Part shown: piece by piece, positions 28,101 to 36,924 of the stretch
Layout: the number at the start of each line of letters is the position of its first letter
Position numbering within the stretch: position 1 is the first letter of the stretch
Assembly (NCBI RefSeq): GCF_002632465.1
Contig: NZ_NIBS01000001.1
Coordinates: forward strand, 429,569 to 493,568
From: Xenorhabdus budapestensis
GTDB lineage: Bacteria > Pseudomonadota > Gammaproteobacteria > Enterobacterales > Enterobacteriaceae
DNA: 64,000 bases
Reading direction: 5' to 3'
Notes under the pieces: model-generated
What the model was told of the DNA's origin: nothing
The model's database searches: none
The model's input: only the letters and a program-made list of their open reading frames with translations
Made by a program: the position numbers and the translations under genes

Positions 28101-31100
28101 TGGTCAATGAAATTCGCTTGCTGGATAAACCAGTATATCACTACCGGGACAAACCATTGGAATCCATTGGTCGCAGACTGACTGATGCCGGTGTCAGAGT
28201 AAAAATACGTTTTGATTCACTGAGTGCGGCTGAGAAGAAAAGCTATCTTGAGCAGGATCCTGATGGTTACCACGCCAATTCACTGATAGATCTGGATATC
28301 AAGTTGAGTGCTATCGATCGCATGTTAAATCAAGCGATTCCATTCTATCGTTTACGAACTGAACGTAATATTTTGATCCGCGAAGGCTTACATGACAGCT
28401 TTGAAGTTCTTCCTTGGGCGGAAACCCGATCTGCTCTGTTTAAAACCATAAAAGTTGATAATCCGAAAGATCCGGCACAGATGAAAACAATCGAACATTT
28501 CATCTTTGCTAATTATCAAAACTATGAACAACTCCCCGCTGAGTTGCGGCTGGTGGAAAATCATATTATTTCCCTTGAGGAGGGTCATACCCGTATTCTC
28601 GCGGAAAGAGCGGATGGTGTCTGGTATTATTTGCCGGATATCAAATTGATGTCAGGCGATGAGTTACAGAAAAAGGCTTATGTTAAAGGTAAGCCACTGG
28701 GGGAAAGTTACCGCAAGGTGATTGAGGCACTGCGTGCTTATGAACAAGTTTTACTGGAAAAGCCGGATTACTCACTGGATGCCATTGAAAAATTAACTGA
28801 TTTACACCAACAGGTGGAAGGTTATCTGCTTGGGCACTCAGAATCTGGGCGGGCACCAGCGATGAAACTGCTGCTTTCCCAAATCAACACACGCCTGACT
28901 GCATCATTGGTACTGGCAGAGCCGACATTGAGAAGCTCAGGCCAAGGTAATTTCAGCGAATTATACATCAAGCTGGATAACGCCAATCTCAAGGATAGCA
29001 AACATCTCTACCTGGATGCACAAGGCGATTTTGTGACACGTGGTCAGTTCAGTTTGCACATCTCCAGAAATACCGCTGGTGCCGGGCTGCAACAGGTTAT
29101 GGCAGCCGTGACCAAAGAATATGGACAGGATGTCACAAATGCAGTCTTTTCCAAACTGTCAGCCCGTGATCTGGCGAAAGATGGCCGGGGCATTGATATA
29201 GCTGGTCTGAAAAAAATCCATCTGGCGATTGAACAGCACTTATCCCCTGTCAGTGCAACACTGTATGTCTGGCGACCAAGTGAGTACAGCACCCTTGGTC
29301 ATGTAGCGTTGCAAATTGGTCAGGGGCGTGTTCTGGTCAATGCAGACGATGCCAAACATTTGAATGAAATAAATTATGTCAGTTGGTGGCCGGCAGGGAA
29401 TAAATTTGTCGATATACGCGGGATGTTTGATATCTCGACACAAGATCAACCGGATCTGCGGCTTCGTTGGTATGACCTTAGTCAACCTGCTTTTCAGGCT
29501 CCAACGTTAACATTCGATGTTGAGGCCGAAGAGGATGATGATTTCGGGTTGGTTGATGGCTCTGCTGAGCTGAGAGAGTTTATTGAAAAACTGAGAATAG
29601 CCAAAGGGGTGGATGCAAAATTCAAGGATGTCAGTGAAATTTTTGCGATGGCTGCCCTTGCTAATCCTGAACTGCTCAAGTCCGCTGAAATACCGGAATA
29701 TATTTATCGGCCATTTCTTGCGCAGTGGGATGATCCCAGTATAGATATGCATGAAGTTGGCCGGAATTTTGCCGAAACCTTACGTATGGCGGCACAAATG
29801 CAGACACCTAAACGTATGGAGAGTGCAATTGCCGATGTCATGCATCAATTTGCTGAAAGAGAGCTGGCAGAAATTACCGATTTCAAAAACAGCAAAACTG
29901 AACCTGATCGGGTATACCGCATCAATCTGGAAGGGCTTGATGTGGCAGCAATGCAGGCTGAATGGGGTAAAATCAGCAGTGATCCGGATGCCCGTTATCA
30001 GTTACTGACCAAAAATTGTTCCAGTGTCGTTGCGCGTATTCTCAGAGCGGGAGGCGCAGAGAAAATGCTCGGCAAAGCCTGGCGGCCTGCTTTTGGTGTC
30101 TGGACACCGAGTGATCTGTTTAACTTCGGCCGTTCATTGCAGCAAGCAGTTCATATTGAACGGGTTAAACAAAAACATCTCCGTCTCAATGGAGAGCCAT
30201 TTGAAGCAATTCTGAATAATGAAACCAATGAGTATGAACTGGAGAGAGTTGCTATCTTAAACGATGGATCATTGCCGCGTGAGAGAGAACCGCTTAATCC
30301 ATTGACTCGTTTCATGAATAATGAACTGTATGGTGTAAAAGAAGAACGTCGCCGGATCAGCCAGGAGGTACAAAATAAGCTCAATTTGGCAGTAAACCAG
30401 GGTGTTGCACAAAAAGTTACCCTGCGGGGTGAAATCGGGCGCTTAGACGGTTATTACTATCGTGTACAAAGCAATCGTGTACAAAGCAATCGTGCACAAA
30501 GCTCGTCACATACAAGCATGACAAATAAAGTCGTGCTGTTTATCCATGGCTCCGGTGCGTCTGCTGAAGAGCAAACGAGTAAAATTCAACCCCATTATCA
30601 ACAACAGGGTATTGATATGCTCTCGGTCAATATGCGGGGTTACGGCACCAGCGATGGCTATCCGGGGGAATCAGGGATGTATCAGGATGTACGTACCATG
30701 TTCCGTTATCTGGTTAATGATCGTGGTATTAAGCCGGAAAACATCATTATCCACGGTTATTCAATGGGAGCGCCAATTGCGGCAGACCTTGCTCGTTACG
30801 CTGACAGACAAGGCATGGCTGTTTCCGGCTTACTGTTAGACAGGCCAATGCCAAGCATGAGCAAGGCAATTACTGCTCATGAAATACCGAATCCATCCGG
30901 TCTTACGGGTATATTGGCAAAAGCGGTCAATGGTAAATTCTCGGTAGAACAGAATTTACGGGGGATCTCGAAGCAGACGCCAATTATGTTACTGACCGAC
31001 AATGAAGGTTTAGGTAATGAAGGTGAAAAACTCCGTACCAGATTAATGACAGCCGATTATAACATTTCCGGGGAACGAACGTATCATGGTCATGAATCCA

Positions 31101-34100
31101 GTTATCAACTGATGAGTCAGTATGCCGATAAAATTGTTTCTCACCTGTCTGGTACTGATCAGCAAGCACAGGAGAATACCTATCTTAAAGGCATCAAGAG
31201 TGATTTTAGACGCTATATGCAGGCGTTGAAACCTCAGGTTGATGAAGTGGGCATAGAGCACGATATACGTGCGACAAAGGTTTTTCTGTCTGGTTACAAA
31301 CATAACCATGCTGAGCGTATAGTGGATGGCTTCCATTCGGATATGGACATCAAACAACTGGTGGATCTGTTGGTCAAAGGAAACTGGACGGCAGAGCAGA
31401 AAGGGGCGTTGGCATGGGAAATTGAAAACCGGGCACTGAAAATTACTCTTCGACCAAAAACGGAGAAATATAGCCAACTGTTCCGTGATATCACTGCCAC
31501 TGGCGCAGTCGATCCTAAGGCAAGTGAACATTTAGCGCCACAATTGCTATTACTGAATTTGTCCAATGATGGTTTTGGCGGACGCTGTGTACCGCTATCT
31601 AAATTGGTTCTGCTGGCAAAACAGCTTGAGAATGACGGTCAGGAAAATGTTGGCCATGACTTGTTGAATAAACTTTACTCCGCAGCTTCGGTACTCAGCC
31701 ATCCAGAGTTGTATTCCGAAGTTGAACAAGCCAACGCCAGTAAATTATTGGGTACATTGTCTGCACTCTATGCCAGAGATCCGATGTTAGACAGTACTTT
31801 CAAGATATGGAAAGAGAAACTGAGCGGTGAGAAGGCACTAACGGTAAAAGGTATGATTGAAAAAATCACTGCCACCAGCGTAGACGGTCAACCGATTCTG
31901 CTGGAGCTGGATACATTGGGTCATGCAATGGCTGCATGGTCAAAAGGCAGTGGAGAGAACCGGATGTATGGGTTCTATGATCCTAATGTCGGGATTGTGG
32001 AGTTTTCGTCTGTGGATAAATTCAGTAAATACGTTACACGTTTCTTCGGTCGTTCAGACCTGGACATGGCAGAAAGCTATAAAATGTCCAAAAATGGTCG
32101 GCGGGAAAGAGTTTTCGAGCGTGTGATTGTACTGGATGGTCAGGCACTGGCACCTTATCGTCCGGTAATTGGCGACATAAAAACCATGAAAGATATTCTG
32201 GCAATGGAAATCTTTGATGGCTCACCAATGAAAAATGCGCTGGAGAGACTTCGTCCGTTGAATAACCACGATGTCAATGCGTGGGAAGTTGTTGATGTTT
32301 TTCCGAGACTGGAACGCAAAAAAATGCGTTTTGATGGTCAGGTCATTATTCAGCTTGAAGATGATCCTATTGTGGCCGATTCTGTCTCTTATCTGACCGG
32401 TAAGCACCCGAAAGAGAGTGTGCTTGTCCAGCTTGATACCAACGGCCAGTATAAGGTGATATACGGTGATCCAAGCTTGTTGAACGGCAAAATACGCTGG
32501 CAGGTTGTTGGGCACGGTGGTGATGATATTGATGGATTTAATCACACGACTCTGAGTGATTACACTGCATCTGAGCTGGCGATGCGGTTAAAACAGTTCA
32601 AAAATAGCTTCCAGTATGGAGGGGAGCTTGACCATATCAGTCTGGTAGGGTGTTCTCTACTCAGTGATGATAAGCGGGATGGCTTTGCTTATCGCTTGAT
32701 TTCAGCTCTTGATGAAAATGGGATCCGTACCACGGTATCTGCCCGTCGCACTGAAGTTGTGATCGGTAAATCAGGGCGTAAATATACGAAATCAGAACAT
32801 AATACGCTGGAAAATAAGATCTTCGACAATAAAATCGTTTTGAACTGGAACGAGCAAGGAGAGTTGGAAGGTCATTCAGAACGTATACGCAATAATGTCT
32901 CTGAAAACGATGTTTCGCTTGTGCGTGTAGGCAGTTTGCGTACAGATAGCAGAAAAAACCGGGCACGCGGGGCTATTACAGACAATACCGAAGTATTCCA
33001 TGCACCGGAAAAATATCAGTATGAGGATTACCCTGTCGGAATGACGTCCGATAACCGACTGAGCTATTCCGGTAATGTGCAAATACAGGCAGGAGACGGC
33101 GAATTTACGTCCATTAACTGGGGAACCACCAACGTTGGTATTAAAGTCGGCACAGGCGGTTTCAAATCACTGGCCTTTGGTGACAACAATGTCATGGTTC
33201 ATCTGGGGAATGGTGACAGCAAGCACAGCGTCAATATTGCAGGTTATCAGGCATTGGAAGGCGCACAACTGTTTATCGGAAACCGGAACATCAGTTTCAA
33301 TCAGGGTCGCAGTAATGACCTGCTGGTTATGATGGATAAATCCATCCCGACACCACCGATGCTTAATCCATTTGATAGCGTTTCCCGCGTATCAGGGAGC
33401 CTGCAAAATATTGCCGGAACATTCTCTGCCCCTGACTGGTTGTCTGAGCAGGAAGCACAGTGGACGGTAGGAAGTGTGAAGAAATATCTACAGGATATGT
33501 CAGGGCTTGATATGACCAGCAGCGTGGATTATACGTCGCTGACTGAGATTGACTCCCAATATAAACGCAGTGGCCGTGGTCTGAAGAATGATATCGAAAA
33601 CACACTGAATAAAAAATACAACCAATGGTTGAGTGGCGCGGGTAATAAACCAAAACCGGGTAATCTCAGTCGGGCAGATAAACTCCGACAGGTAAATGAG
33701 AAATTATCCTTTAATTTCGCTGTTGGCGGACAAGGTGCTGATATTCAAGTAACAACTGGTAACTGGAACTTTATGTTCGGTGACAATATCCAGTCAATTC
33801 TGGATATCAACCTTGGTTCACTGTTTGGTTTGATGACTCAGCAATACACCTCAACAGGGATGGCAAAAACCACCTTTACTTTTAGTCCGACGGATCTGCC
33901 TCGTCAGCTTAAAAACAAGTTGTTGAGAAACCTTGCCAGCGTGAATGCAGATACCACATTAGCTGATATTTTTAACGTGGATTACACATCGGATGGCGCT
34001 ATTGTTTCCCGCTCAAATCAACCGGTGGATGGTGTCGCTATTCTGCGGGAAATGTTGGAAGTCATTAGTGAATTCAGTGGCAGTCAATTGGAGGCATTTA

Positions 34101-35554
34101 TTGATCCGGAAACACTACGCAGTGGTTTGAAGACAAACCTGTCGGCAGGTGCGGACGGATTGAACTCTTTCCTTGAGAGTCATGGAATAAAAGAAAAAGC
34201 GCCAACTGAGCAGACGGAGCCAACTGAAAATGTTGGTGCTGTACCGACAGCAGAAGATGCACACTCAGAGCGTACATTCGGGTTTAACTCCCTGAACCTG
34301 CCAAACCTGTTTGAAACTCTGTTCAGCCAGGATAAACAGCGAGAAATGAAAGAGTTAGTTTCCAACCTGAAACAGAACCTGACTGACGATCTGCTGCATA
34401 TGAAGGAAAAAACTTTCGACTTCCTGCGCAACAGTGGTCATCTGCAAGGTGATGGCGACATCCATGTTTCTCTCGGTAACTACAACTTTAACTGGGGTGG
34501 AGACGGAAAAGATCTGGGCGCGTATCTGGGAGATAACAATAACTTCTGGGGCGGTCGCGGTGATGATGTTTATTACGCTTTGGGAACCTCCAATATCTTC
34601 ACTGGTGGTGAAGGTAATGATATGGGTGTTTTGATGGGGCGTGAAAACCTCATGTTTGGCGGCAAGGGTAATGATGTTGCCGTAGTTGCGGGACGTATCA
34701 ACTATGCCTACATGGGAGATGGTGATGATCAAGTCTTTGCCTTTGGAGAAGGTGCTGTGATTGAGACTGGCAGAGGACGTGACTATATCGTTGCTTCCGG
34801 TAATTTCAATCGCATCGAGAGTGGAGAAGGGCAAGATTACGTAGTTGCTATCGGTAACAACAATCAGGTTGAGTTGGGCGATGAGCACGACTTTGCTACG
34901 GTTTTCGGCAACTATAATCAGATTGATGCTGGAGTGGGTAACGATACTATCAAGCTGATGGGTTACCATGCTCTGATCAATGGCGGAGCTGGTGACGATC
35001 ACCTGATCGCAGATGTCATTTCCAAATTCAGTCAGTTTGACGGCGGTGATGGTGACGATCTGTTGGTGTTGGGAGGATACCAGAACAACTTCAAAGGTGG
35101 AGCAGGGGTTAACAGTTATGTGGTCAATGGAGATGTAATTGATAACGTAGTTGAGGATATTAAACGTGGTGACAAGATCGTTTTCGACAACCTTAACTGG
35201 CAAAATTTGTGGTTCCAGCGTAGCGGTTACGATCTGGTTATGTTGACTAACCGTAACATTGAGGATACTTCTGAACAAGGACAGTTTGAAGCAATCGGCT
35301 CGGTGACGTTCACTGGCTATTTCAATGGCAACCGTGCGGGCATTATCACGCAAATGAGCAGTAAAGATGCACGCGGCGAGCGTGAATATACTGCACTCTC
35401 TGCCAATGCGCTAGATTCATTGGTTCAGGCAATGAGTGGCTTTGCGCCAGCGATTGGCGACAGTGGTTTTATCGACTCACTGGATAGACAAACTCAATCT
35501 TCCATCATGATGGCCTGGTCGGATACCATAACCGGGAAATCCAAACTGGCTTGA
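22124..35554 (+). CDS. rtxA: MARTX toxin 2 (RID, ABH, MCF with RCV, CPD)
   Basis: 4,476-residue MARTX toxin paralogous to the first. Order: glycine-rich repeats interrupted at ~172-455 by a non-repeat part with two similar modules (NTYLFAFADEQYTKV and NTYLYAQVLGGYTKV, each followed by TSWYK), B repeats, jelly-roll from ~1237 (NLIANGDFEA), coiled coils ~1400-1590, RID from ~1762 (His2393, Cys2632), ABH (Ser2880), MCF (Arg3154-Cys3155-Val3156, His3267), CPD (His3464, Cys3510), C-terminal repeats and GKSKLA. The extra protease cassette of toxin 1 is absent, as are about 115 residues of N-terminal repeats. The ABH linker has a triplicated VQSNR-type repeat. The start is taken at MGKPFW by homology with toxin 1 (MGKSSN); an in-frame ATG at 22100 would add eight residues. 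No private rtxC or secretion genes adjoin it. Confidence 0.95.
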   Translation: MGKPFWRSVEYFFTGNYSADDGDNNIVAIGFGGQIQAYGGNDHITLGSIGAVVYTGSGHDTVVGGAAYLKVNDTTGNLNVKGAAGYAEINKEKEGTITFSGATGGAAIQHNGHSGNVHYSGIAAYNDLYRRGNSGDITFKGLGGYNHLYSDVTHGNIHFIGGGGYNQITRKGLADCFSGEGIVYAKAEEIVLTTAMMGGSWIEESQKVIGVKSTRDINTYLFAFADEQYTKVNKIHLYNDPRTGRLKYYTTSWYKKGNHLKNLASQDISDYGGYQVVDVDGAYTLSNLTVEQHQSFTVHALESELPENEWVTYGGGVQIAAENITLSDAQMGGYAVSTDGSTVAVKPVKSNRMENTYLYAQVLGGYTKVVVVQLANDPKTGELKYIATSWYKAGDQTAALADQFIGIHSGYKVIGKGSYTLSNVHYSVNTVRVTSERIANMHEFCEQELLPKKQDDSHGDVRFEGAGGGNVIKSNVARGNVYFKGAGFANVILHNSEIGDTEFDGGGAANVIFKKGRKGQLHFNGGGLANVITHISMSPATALQEPHSSQTKVVALGGANILTRKGDGKVFAVMGGGANVLNHIGQGVTTSVMMGGANILTKVGDGETTGIMFGLGNVLTHVGNGRTLGAMGAAGNVFTKVGNGETIAAMLAVGNIFTHVGQGDAYAIMAGGGNIFTKVGNGHALALMVALGNVFTHVGDGLSVALMVAKGNMATKVGNGETLVAMIGVGNIMTHIGDGNTFAAMLGEANVLTKAGHELTAALMIGKANIYTHVGNGTSIGLFVGEANIMTKVGDGTTLAAMFGQANIMTHVGQGMTGVLALGEANVVTKVGHNFLGVVAAAKANVITHVGQGTTAGLLLGKGNILTKVGTGTTAGLLVSQFGNIMTHVGDGNTVGFAKGNLNLMTKVGDGLVVNAAWGDANIMTHVGRGDHYNFAKGKANIVTKIGDGQTVNIVQGTANIITHVGKGNDYTGAWGKANVITKVGQGRQVTLAKGDANIVTQVGQGDSFNALWSQSNIVTKVGDGMLVTAAKGKSNITTNVGNGLSVVVTHGDLNVNTKVGDGVSVSVAWGKFNINTKVGDGLNLSVMKGTGNANIHVGDGMNIHASYARNNVAIQVGNGDFYHLALASGNTERHKLEILFSELKQTLLGVMGSQGINFLVHGDEANTSGSYRGRGAINLPEVNALKGFELTEMAEVRSDLATDLRASVNQLNTPDISKLKSIMNADEQSPKTRKPNLIANGDFEARELGWGFTEGIEALHPAEAYGLGNYEHGKYVTELDTYVNTTIYQDLRQLQAGEVITLDFDFAKRSDSTNDNGMEVLWNDQVVFSSSGDESTWQHKQLVLVAQAGSNRLAFKGTGNSDSKGYILDNVVATSDRSDSRGNAESPSRNLVSGRVLSDKANAEADRERLKQEKEKQLAAIADTQSQLAATDLYALNTNGLSQLSAIKEEEQTVTDELLAKVIALESLNNQTYTSHQGESGAQWRQDFAGGLLGNLQIQLDSVKETAGRQLDNALSTILKQQDQIEAALDKSEVNVAKSKQDQLNAQKDVVDAQAKAAYRKEEALTQQKQAEQATRNSYQALQEIEAEVGTAAKDNAHKPNFTNAGSGRSGKAYEAEGAGNTASHIGSGSLIQGVGAFSQKLQESDNDLSALADAKQAVERLQINAGLRAGHTNTIYVPRSLHTPQSSHQSNNGNASSVGVLESITNVSGSENRKEQPISGLDLSGLKALGRTDPHSSSTSQVLHSSQSSLRSGATYPFIAARAAKVADIYRWLSKNNDRSGELSQDNYIPVPGGERVDIEINDNIRYELTNVIENFFSVIRHTIPNDQIAPLAKLFVDSTIDFDWDKRVQFMTKLERFGYSFEPPHGEKSIVSFWSGPEFSAYRHVLDAAQKDGKKVVYDIDVKGNVLALELNQKLKDWSNISLDPDDFKQQNLHSAINEAVRSNIGFWSSIYATGARDDIYVIVPGGLRLKNFFWNVELPVLRQLQREGLVNEIRLLDKPVYHYRDKPLESIGRRLTDAGVRVKIRFDSLSAAEKKSYLEQDPDGYHANSLIDLDIKLSAIDRMLNQAIPFYRLRTERNILIREGLHDSFEVLPWAETRSALFKTIKVDNPKDPAQMKTIEHFIFANYQNYEQLPAELRLVENHIISLEEGHTRILAERADGVWYYLPDIKLMSGDELQKKAYVKGKPLGESYRKVIEALRAYEQVLLEKPDYSLDAIEKLTDLHQQVEGYLLGHSESGRAPAMKLLLSQINTRLTASLVLAEPTLRSSGQGNFSELYIKLDNANLKDSKHLYLDAQGDFVTRGQFSLHISRNTAGAGLQQVMAAVTKEYGQDVTNAVFSKLSARDLAKDGRGIDIAGLKKIHLAIEQHLSPVSATLYVWRPSEYSTLGHVALQIGQGRVLVNADDAKHLNEINYVSWWPAGNKFVDIRGMFDISTQDQPDLRLRWYDLSQPAFQAPTLTFDVEAEEDDDFGLVDGSAELREFIEKLRIAKGVDAKFKDVSEIFAMAALANPELLKSAEIPEYIYRPFLAQWDDPSIDMHEVGRNFAETLRMAAQMQTPKRMESAIADVMHQFAERELAEITDFKNSKTEPDRVYRINLEGLDVAAMQAEWGKISSDPDARYQLLTKNCSSVVARILRAGGAEKMLGKAWRPAFGVWTPSDLFNFGRSLQQAVHIERVKQKHLRLNGEPFEAILNNETNEYELERVAILNDGSLPREREPLNPLTRFMNNELYGVKEERRRISQEVQNKLNLAVNQGVAQKVTLRGEIGRLDGYYYRVQSNRVQSNRAQSSSHTSMTNKVVLFIHGSGASAEEQTSKIQPHYQQQGIDMLSVNMRGYGTSDGYPGESGMYQDVRTMFRYLVNDRGIKPENIIIHGYSMGAPIAADLARYADRQGMAVSGLLLDRPMPSMSKAITAHEIPNPSGLTGILAKAVNGKFSVEQNLRGISKQTPIMLLTDNEGLGNEGEKLRTRLMTADYNISGERTYHGHESSYQLMSQYADKIVSHLSGTDQQAQENTYLKGIKSDFRRYMQALKPQVDEVGIEHDIRATKVFLSGYKHNHAERIVDGFHSDMDIKQLVDLLVKGNWTAEQKGALAWEIENRALKITLRPKTEKYSQLFRDITATGAVDPKASEHLAPQLLLLNLSNDGFGGRCVPLSKLVLLAKQLENDGQENVGHDLLNKLYSAASVLSHPELYSEVEQANASKLLGTLSALYARDPMLDSTFKIWKEKLSGEKALTVKGMIEKITATSVDGQPILLELDTLGHAMAAWSKGSGENRMYGFYDPNVGIVEFSSVDKFSKYVTRFFGRSDLDMAESYKMSKNGRRERVFERVIVLDGQALAPYRPVIGDIKTMKDILAMEIFDGSPMKNALERLRPLNNHDVNAWEVVDVFPRLERKKMRFDGQVIIQLEDDPIVADSVSYLTGKHPKESVLVQLDTNGQYKVIYGDPSLLNGKIRWQVVGHGGDDIDGFNHTTLSDYTASELAMRLKQFKNSFQYGGELDHISLVGCSLLSDDKRDGFAYRLISALDENGIRTTVSARRTEVVIGKSGRKYTKSEHNTLENKIFDNKIVLNWNEQGELEGHSERIRNNVSENDVSLVRVGSLRTDSRKNRARGAITDNTEVFHAPEKYQYEDYPVGMTSDNRLSYSGNVQIQAGDGEFTSINWGTTNVGIKVGTGGFKSLAFGDNNVMVHLGNGDSKHSVNIAGYQALEGAQLFIGNRNISFNQGRSNDLLVMMDKSIPTPPMLNPFDSVSRVSGSLQNIAGTFSAPDWLSEQEAQWTVGSVKKYLQDMSGLDMTSSVDYTSLTEIDSQYKRSGRGLKNDIENTLNKKYNQWLSGAGNKPKPGNLSRADKLRQVNEKLSFNFAVGGQGADIQVTTGNWNFMFGDNIQSILDINLGSLFGLMTQQYTSTGMAKTTFTFSPTDLPRQLKNKLLRNLASVNADTTLADIFNVDYTSDGAIVSRSNQPVDGVAILREMLEVISEFSGSQLEAFIDPETLRSGLKTNLSAGADGLNSFLESHGIKEKAPTEQTEPTENVGAVPTAEDAHSERTFGFNSLNLPNLFETLFSQDKQREMKELVSNLKQNLTDDLLHMKEKTFDFLRNSGHLQGDGDIHVSLGNYNFNWGGDGKDLGAYLGDNNNFWGGRGDDVYYALGTSNIFTGGEGNDMGVLMGRENLMFGGKGNDVAVVAGRINYAYMGDGDDQVFAFGEGAVIETGRGRDYIVASGNFNRIESGEGQDYVVAIGNNNQVELGDEHDFATVFGNYNQIDAGVGNDTIKLMGYHALINGGAGDDHLIADVISKFSQFDGGDGDDLLVLGGYQNNFKGGAGVNSYVVNGDVIDNVVEDIKRGDKIVFDNLNWQNLWFQRSGYDLVMLTNRNIEDTSEQGQFEAIGSVTFTGYFNGNRAGIITQMSSKDARGEREYTALSANALDSLVQAMSGFAPAIGDSGFIDSLDRQTQSSIMMAWSDTITGKSKLA
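30461..30505 (+). repeat. 15-base tandem repeat, three copies, in toxin 2
   Basis: CGTGTACAAAGCAAT occurs twice perfectly, and a third copy differs at the end. It encodes RVQSN, RVQSN, RAQSS in the linker just before the ABH domain. Being a multiple of three it can expand or contract without breaking the frame. Toxin 1 has no such repeat there. Confidence 0.9.
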
Positions 35555-35586
35555 TGGTTTTCTTACCCTGAACTTGATTAATAAAA

Positions 35587-35613
35587 ATGGCTCACAAATG
35601 TGGGCTATTTTTT
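35587..35613 (+). terminator. Intrinsic terminator of toxin 2
   Basis: ATGGCTCAC and GTGGGCTAT pair around AAAT, with wobble pairs, followed by a run of T. The same structure ends the rtxA stub at 21691-21720. Confidence 0.8.
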
Positions 35614-35743
35614 TATTTAACTTCAAATGGTTAATTTAATGTACTTATGTTTTTTAACGGGACATTATACTTGATCAGGTGGTGGAGAGAATGAATTATT
35701 CTGTTACTGGTTAAGTTATTCAGAATTTTCTTAGAAAATAAAT

Positions 35744-35770
35744 AGCCTATACTCTTAGGCTGTTTATTTT
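35744..35770. terminator. Second hairpin with T-tracts on both sides
   Basis: AGCCTA and TAGGCT pair around TACTCT; TTTATTTT follows on the plus strand and a T-rich stretch follows on the minus strand. It could stop transcription from either toxin 2 or the convergent methyltransferase gene. Confidence 0.5.
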
Positions 35771-35826
35771 AATTATAGTCTTTAATATATTAATTCCTCA
35801 GTTTATTTTTTCCAATTTAATATCCC

Positions 35827-35874
35827 CTTCATCTTTCAAATTATCATTTTATTGGTGCATTTTGAAAGATGAAG
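35827..35874. terminator. 14-base perfect inverted repeat behind methyltransferase gene
   Basis: CTTCATCTTTCAAA and TTTGAAAGATGAAG pair perfectly around a 20-base loop, 20 bases past the methyltransferase stop. No T-run follows on the minus strand, so it may protect the mRNA end rather than terminate. Confidence 0.45.
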
Positions 35875-35894
35875 AGATAAGTTATCTGATACTG

Positions 35895-36632
35895 TTAAAA
35901 TTGACAAACAAATGCTATGTCATGACAGTTATTCTGGAAATCATCCCAAAAACCCGGAGGGTAACTATCAATATCGCTTTGTAACAGCGTTGGTTTATGC
36001 CATTCTAATTGTGTTAATCCTGCTTTATTGCACGCCTCTTTATGTTGTTCACGACTCCATTGATACATTGTAAAAGGGCTGGGTGGGGTGGTAAGAAATT
36101 CTGCCTTGACGAAAGCGCCTTCTTTCCAGGGTTCTTGACTAAGAATATTGACGCGATAATTTATACAGTTTCCTTTTACTAACCGATAATCAGGATCAAT
36201 GGTATAAGCGATAAGTTTACCGTTAGGGGCTAGATTCTTTGCGACTGAACGAAACATCATTTCAAGGTCTTCAAGTGATAGTGTATTACAGAATAACCAG
36301 GCTGCAATTATCAGATCAAATTTTCCGAATGATTCCATATTGCAGGCATCTCTTACATGAAATTCGATATTATCACCGTATTGTTGCGATTTGCTTTTGG
36401 CAATCTCAATCATGTTATGTGATATATCGACGCCCACAACTTTTGAAGCACCGTGGTTTCTGAACAATCGGCTAAAAAGACCATATCCACAGGCTAAATC
36501 TAACACGGATTTTCCTTGTATATCCCCTGCCAGATTGAGGATAGTCCGAATTTCGATGTTGATTTGGGCAGCAGAGTCTGAAAAACTCTCATATAGATCT
36601 GCGATAGGATTATATACGTTTTTAGGATCCAT
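35895..36632 (-). CDS. Class I SAM-dependent methyltransferase
   Basis: 245-residue cytoplasmic enzyme. Motif I is VLDLACGYGLFSR (about residues 43-55), followed by VVGVDISHNMIEIAKSK, the acidic motif II, and FDLIIAAWLFCNTLS, all typical of small-molecule class I methyltransferases. The substrate is not evident. AAAGGATAAAAACA before ATG supports the start. It stands alone, convergent with toxin 2, with AT-rich DNA on both sides (about 260 bases of it spacer on the left and 290 on the right), which suggests an acquired accessory gene. Similar enzymes occur in toxoflavin-like or other metabolite pathways, but no partner genes are present here. Confidence 0.85.
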   Translation of the reverse strand: MDPKNVYNPIADLYESFSDSAAQINIEIRTILNLAGDIQGKSVLDLACGYGLFSRLFRNHGASKVVGVDISHNMIEIAKSKSQQYGDNIEFHVRDACNMESFGKFDLIIAAWLFCNTLSLEDLEMMFRSVAKNLAPNGKLIAYTIDPDYRLVKGNCINYRVNILSQEPWKEGAFVKAEFLTTPPSPFTMYQWSREQHKEACNKAGLTQLEWHKPTLLQSDIDSYPPGFWDDFQNNCHDIAFVCQF

Positions 36633-36889
36633 TGTTTTTATCCTTTAATTAATATTAATTGAAGAGGATGTTTTTTATTTGGTAAGAATGAAATTTATTA
36701 TTTTTGTGGTTTTTCCTGATATTTATTTCGTCACAGAACATTAGTGTATAAATAATAAGTTAGATATAATTATTTTTGTATTAGTTATATAGTTTAATAG
36801 GTATGGAAATAAAGATTTAATGAACAGAATATTAAAAAATAACTTATTAGCGATAGTATTGAATATATCTCTTGTTGCTATCAACAGCG

Positions 36890-36917
36890 ATCAACCCACG
36901 TTTACAGGTGGGTTGAT
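36890..36917. terminator. Hairpin behind ybfF
   Basis: ATCAACCCAC pairs with GGTGGGTTGAT around a short loop, 8 bases past the ybfF stop. There is no T-run on the minus strand. The remainder of 36633-36924 is AT-rich without visible genes. Confidence 0.45.
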
Positions 36918-36924
36918 ATGATGA

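Larger units (their letters stand above)
35555..35894. other. Intergenic region between toxin 2 and the methyltransferase gene
   Basis: 340 AT-rich bases between convergent genes. Apart from the toxin terminator it holds two further hairpins (35744-35770 and 35827-35874). No gene is seen. Confidence 0.6.
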
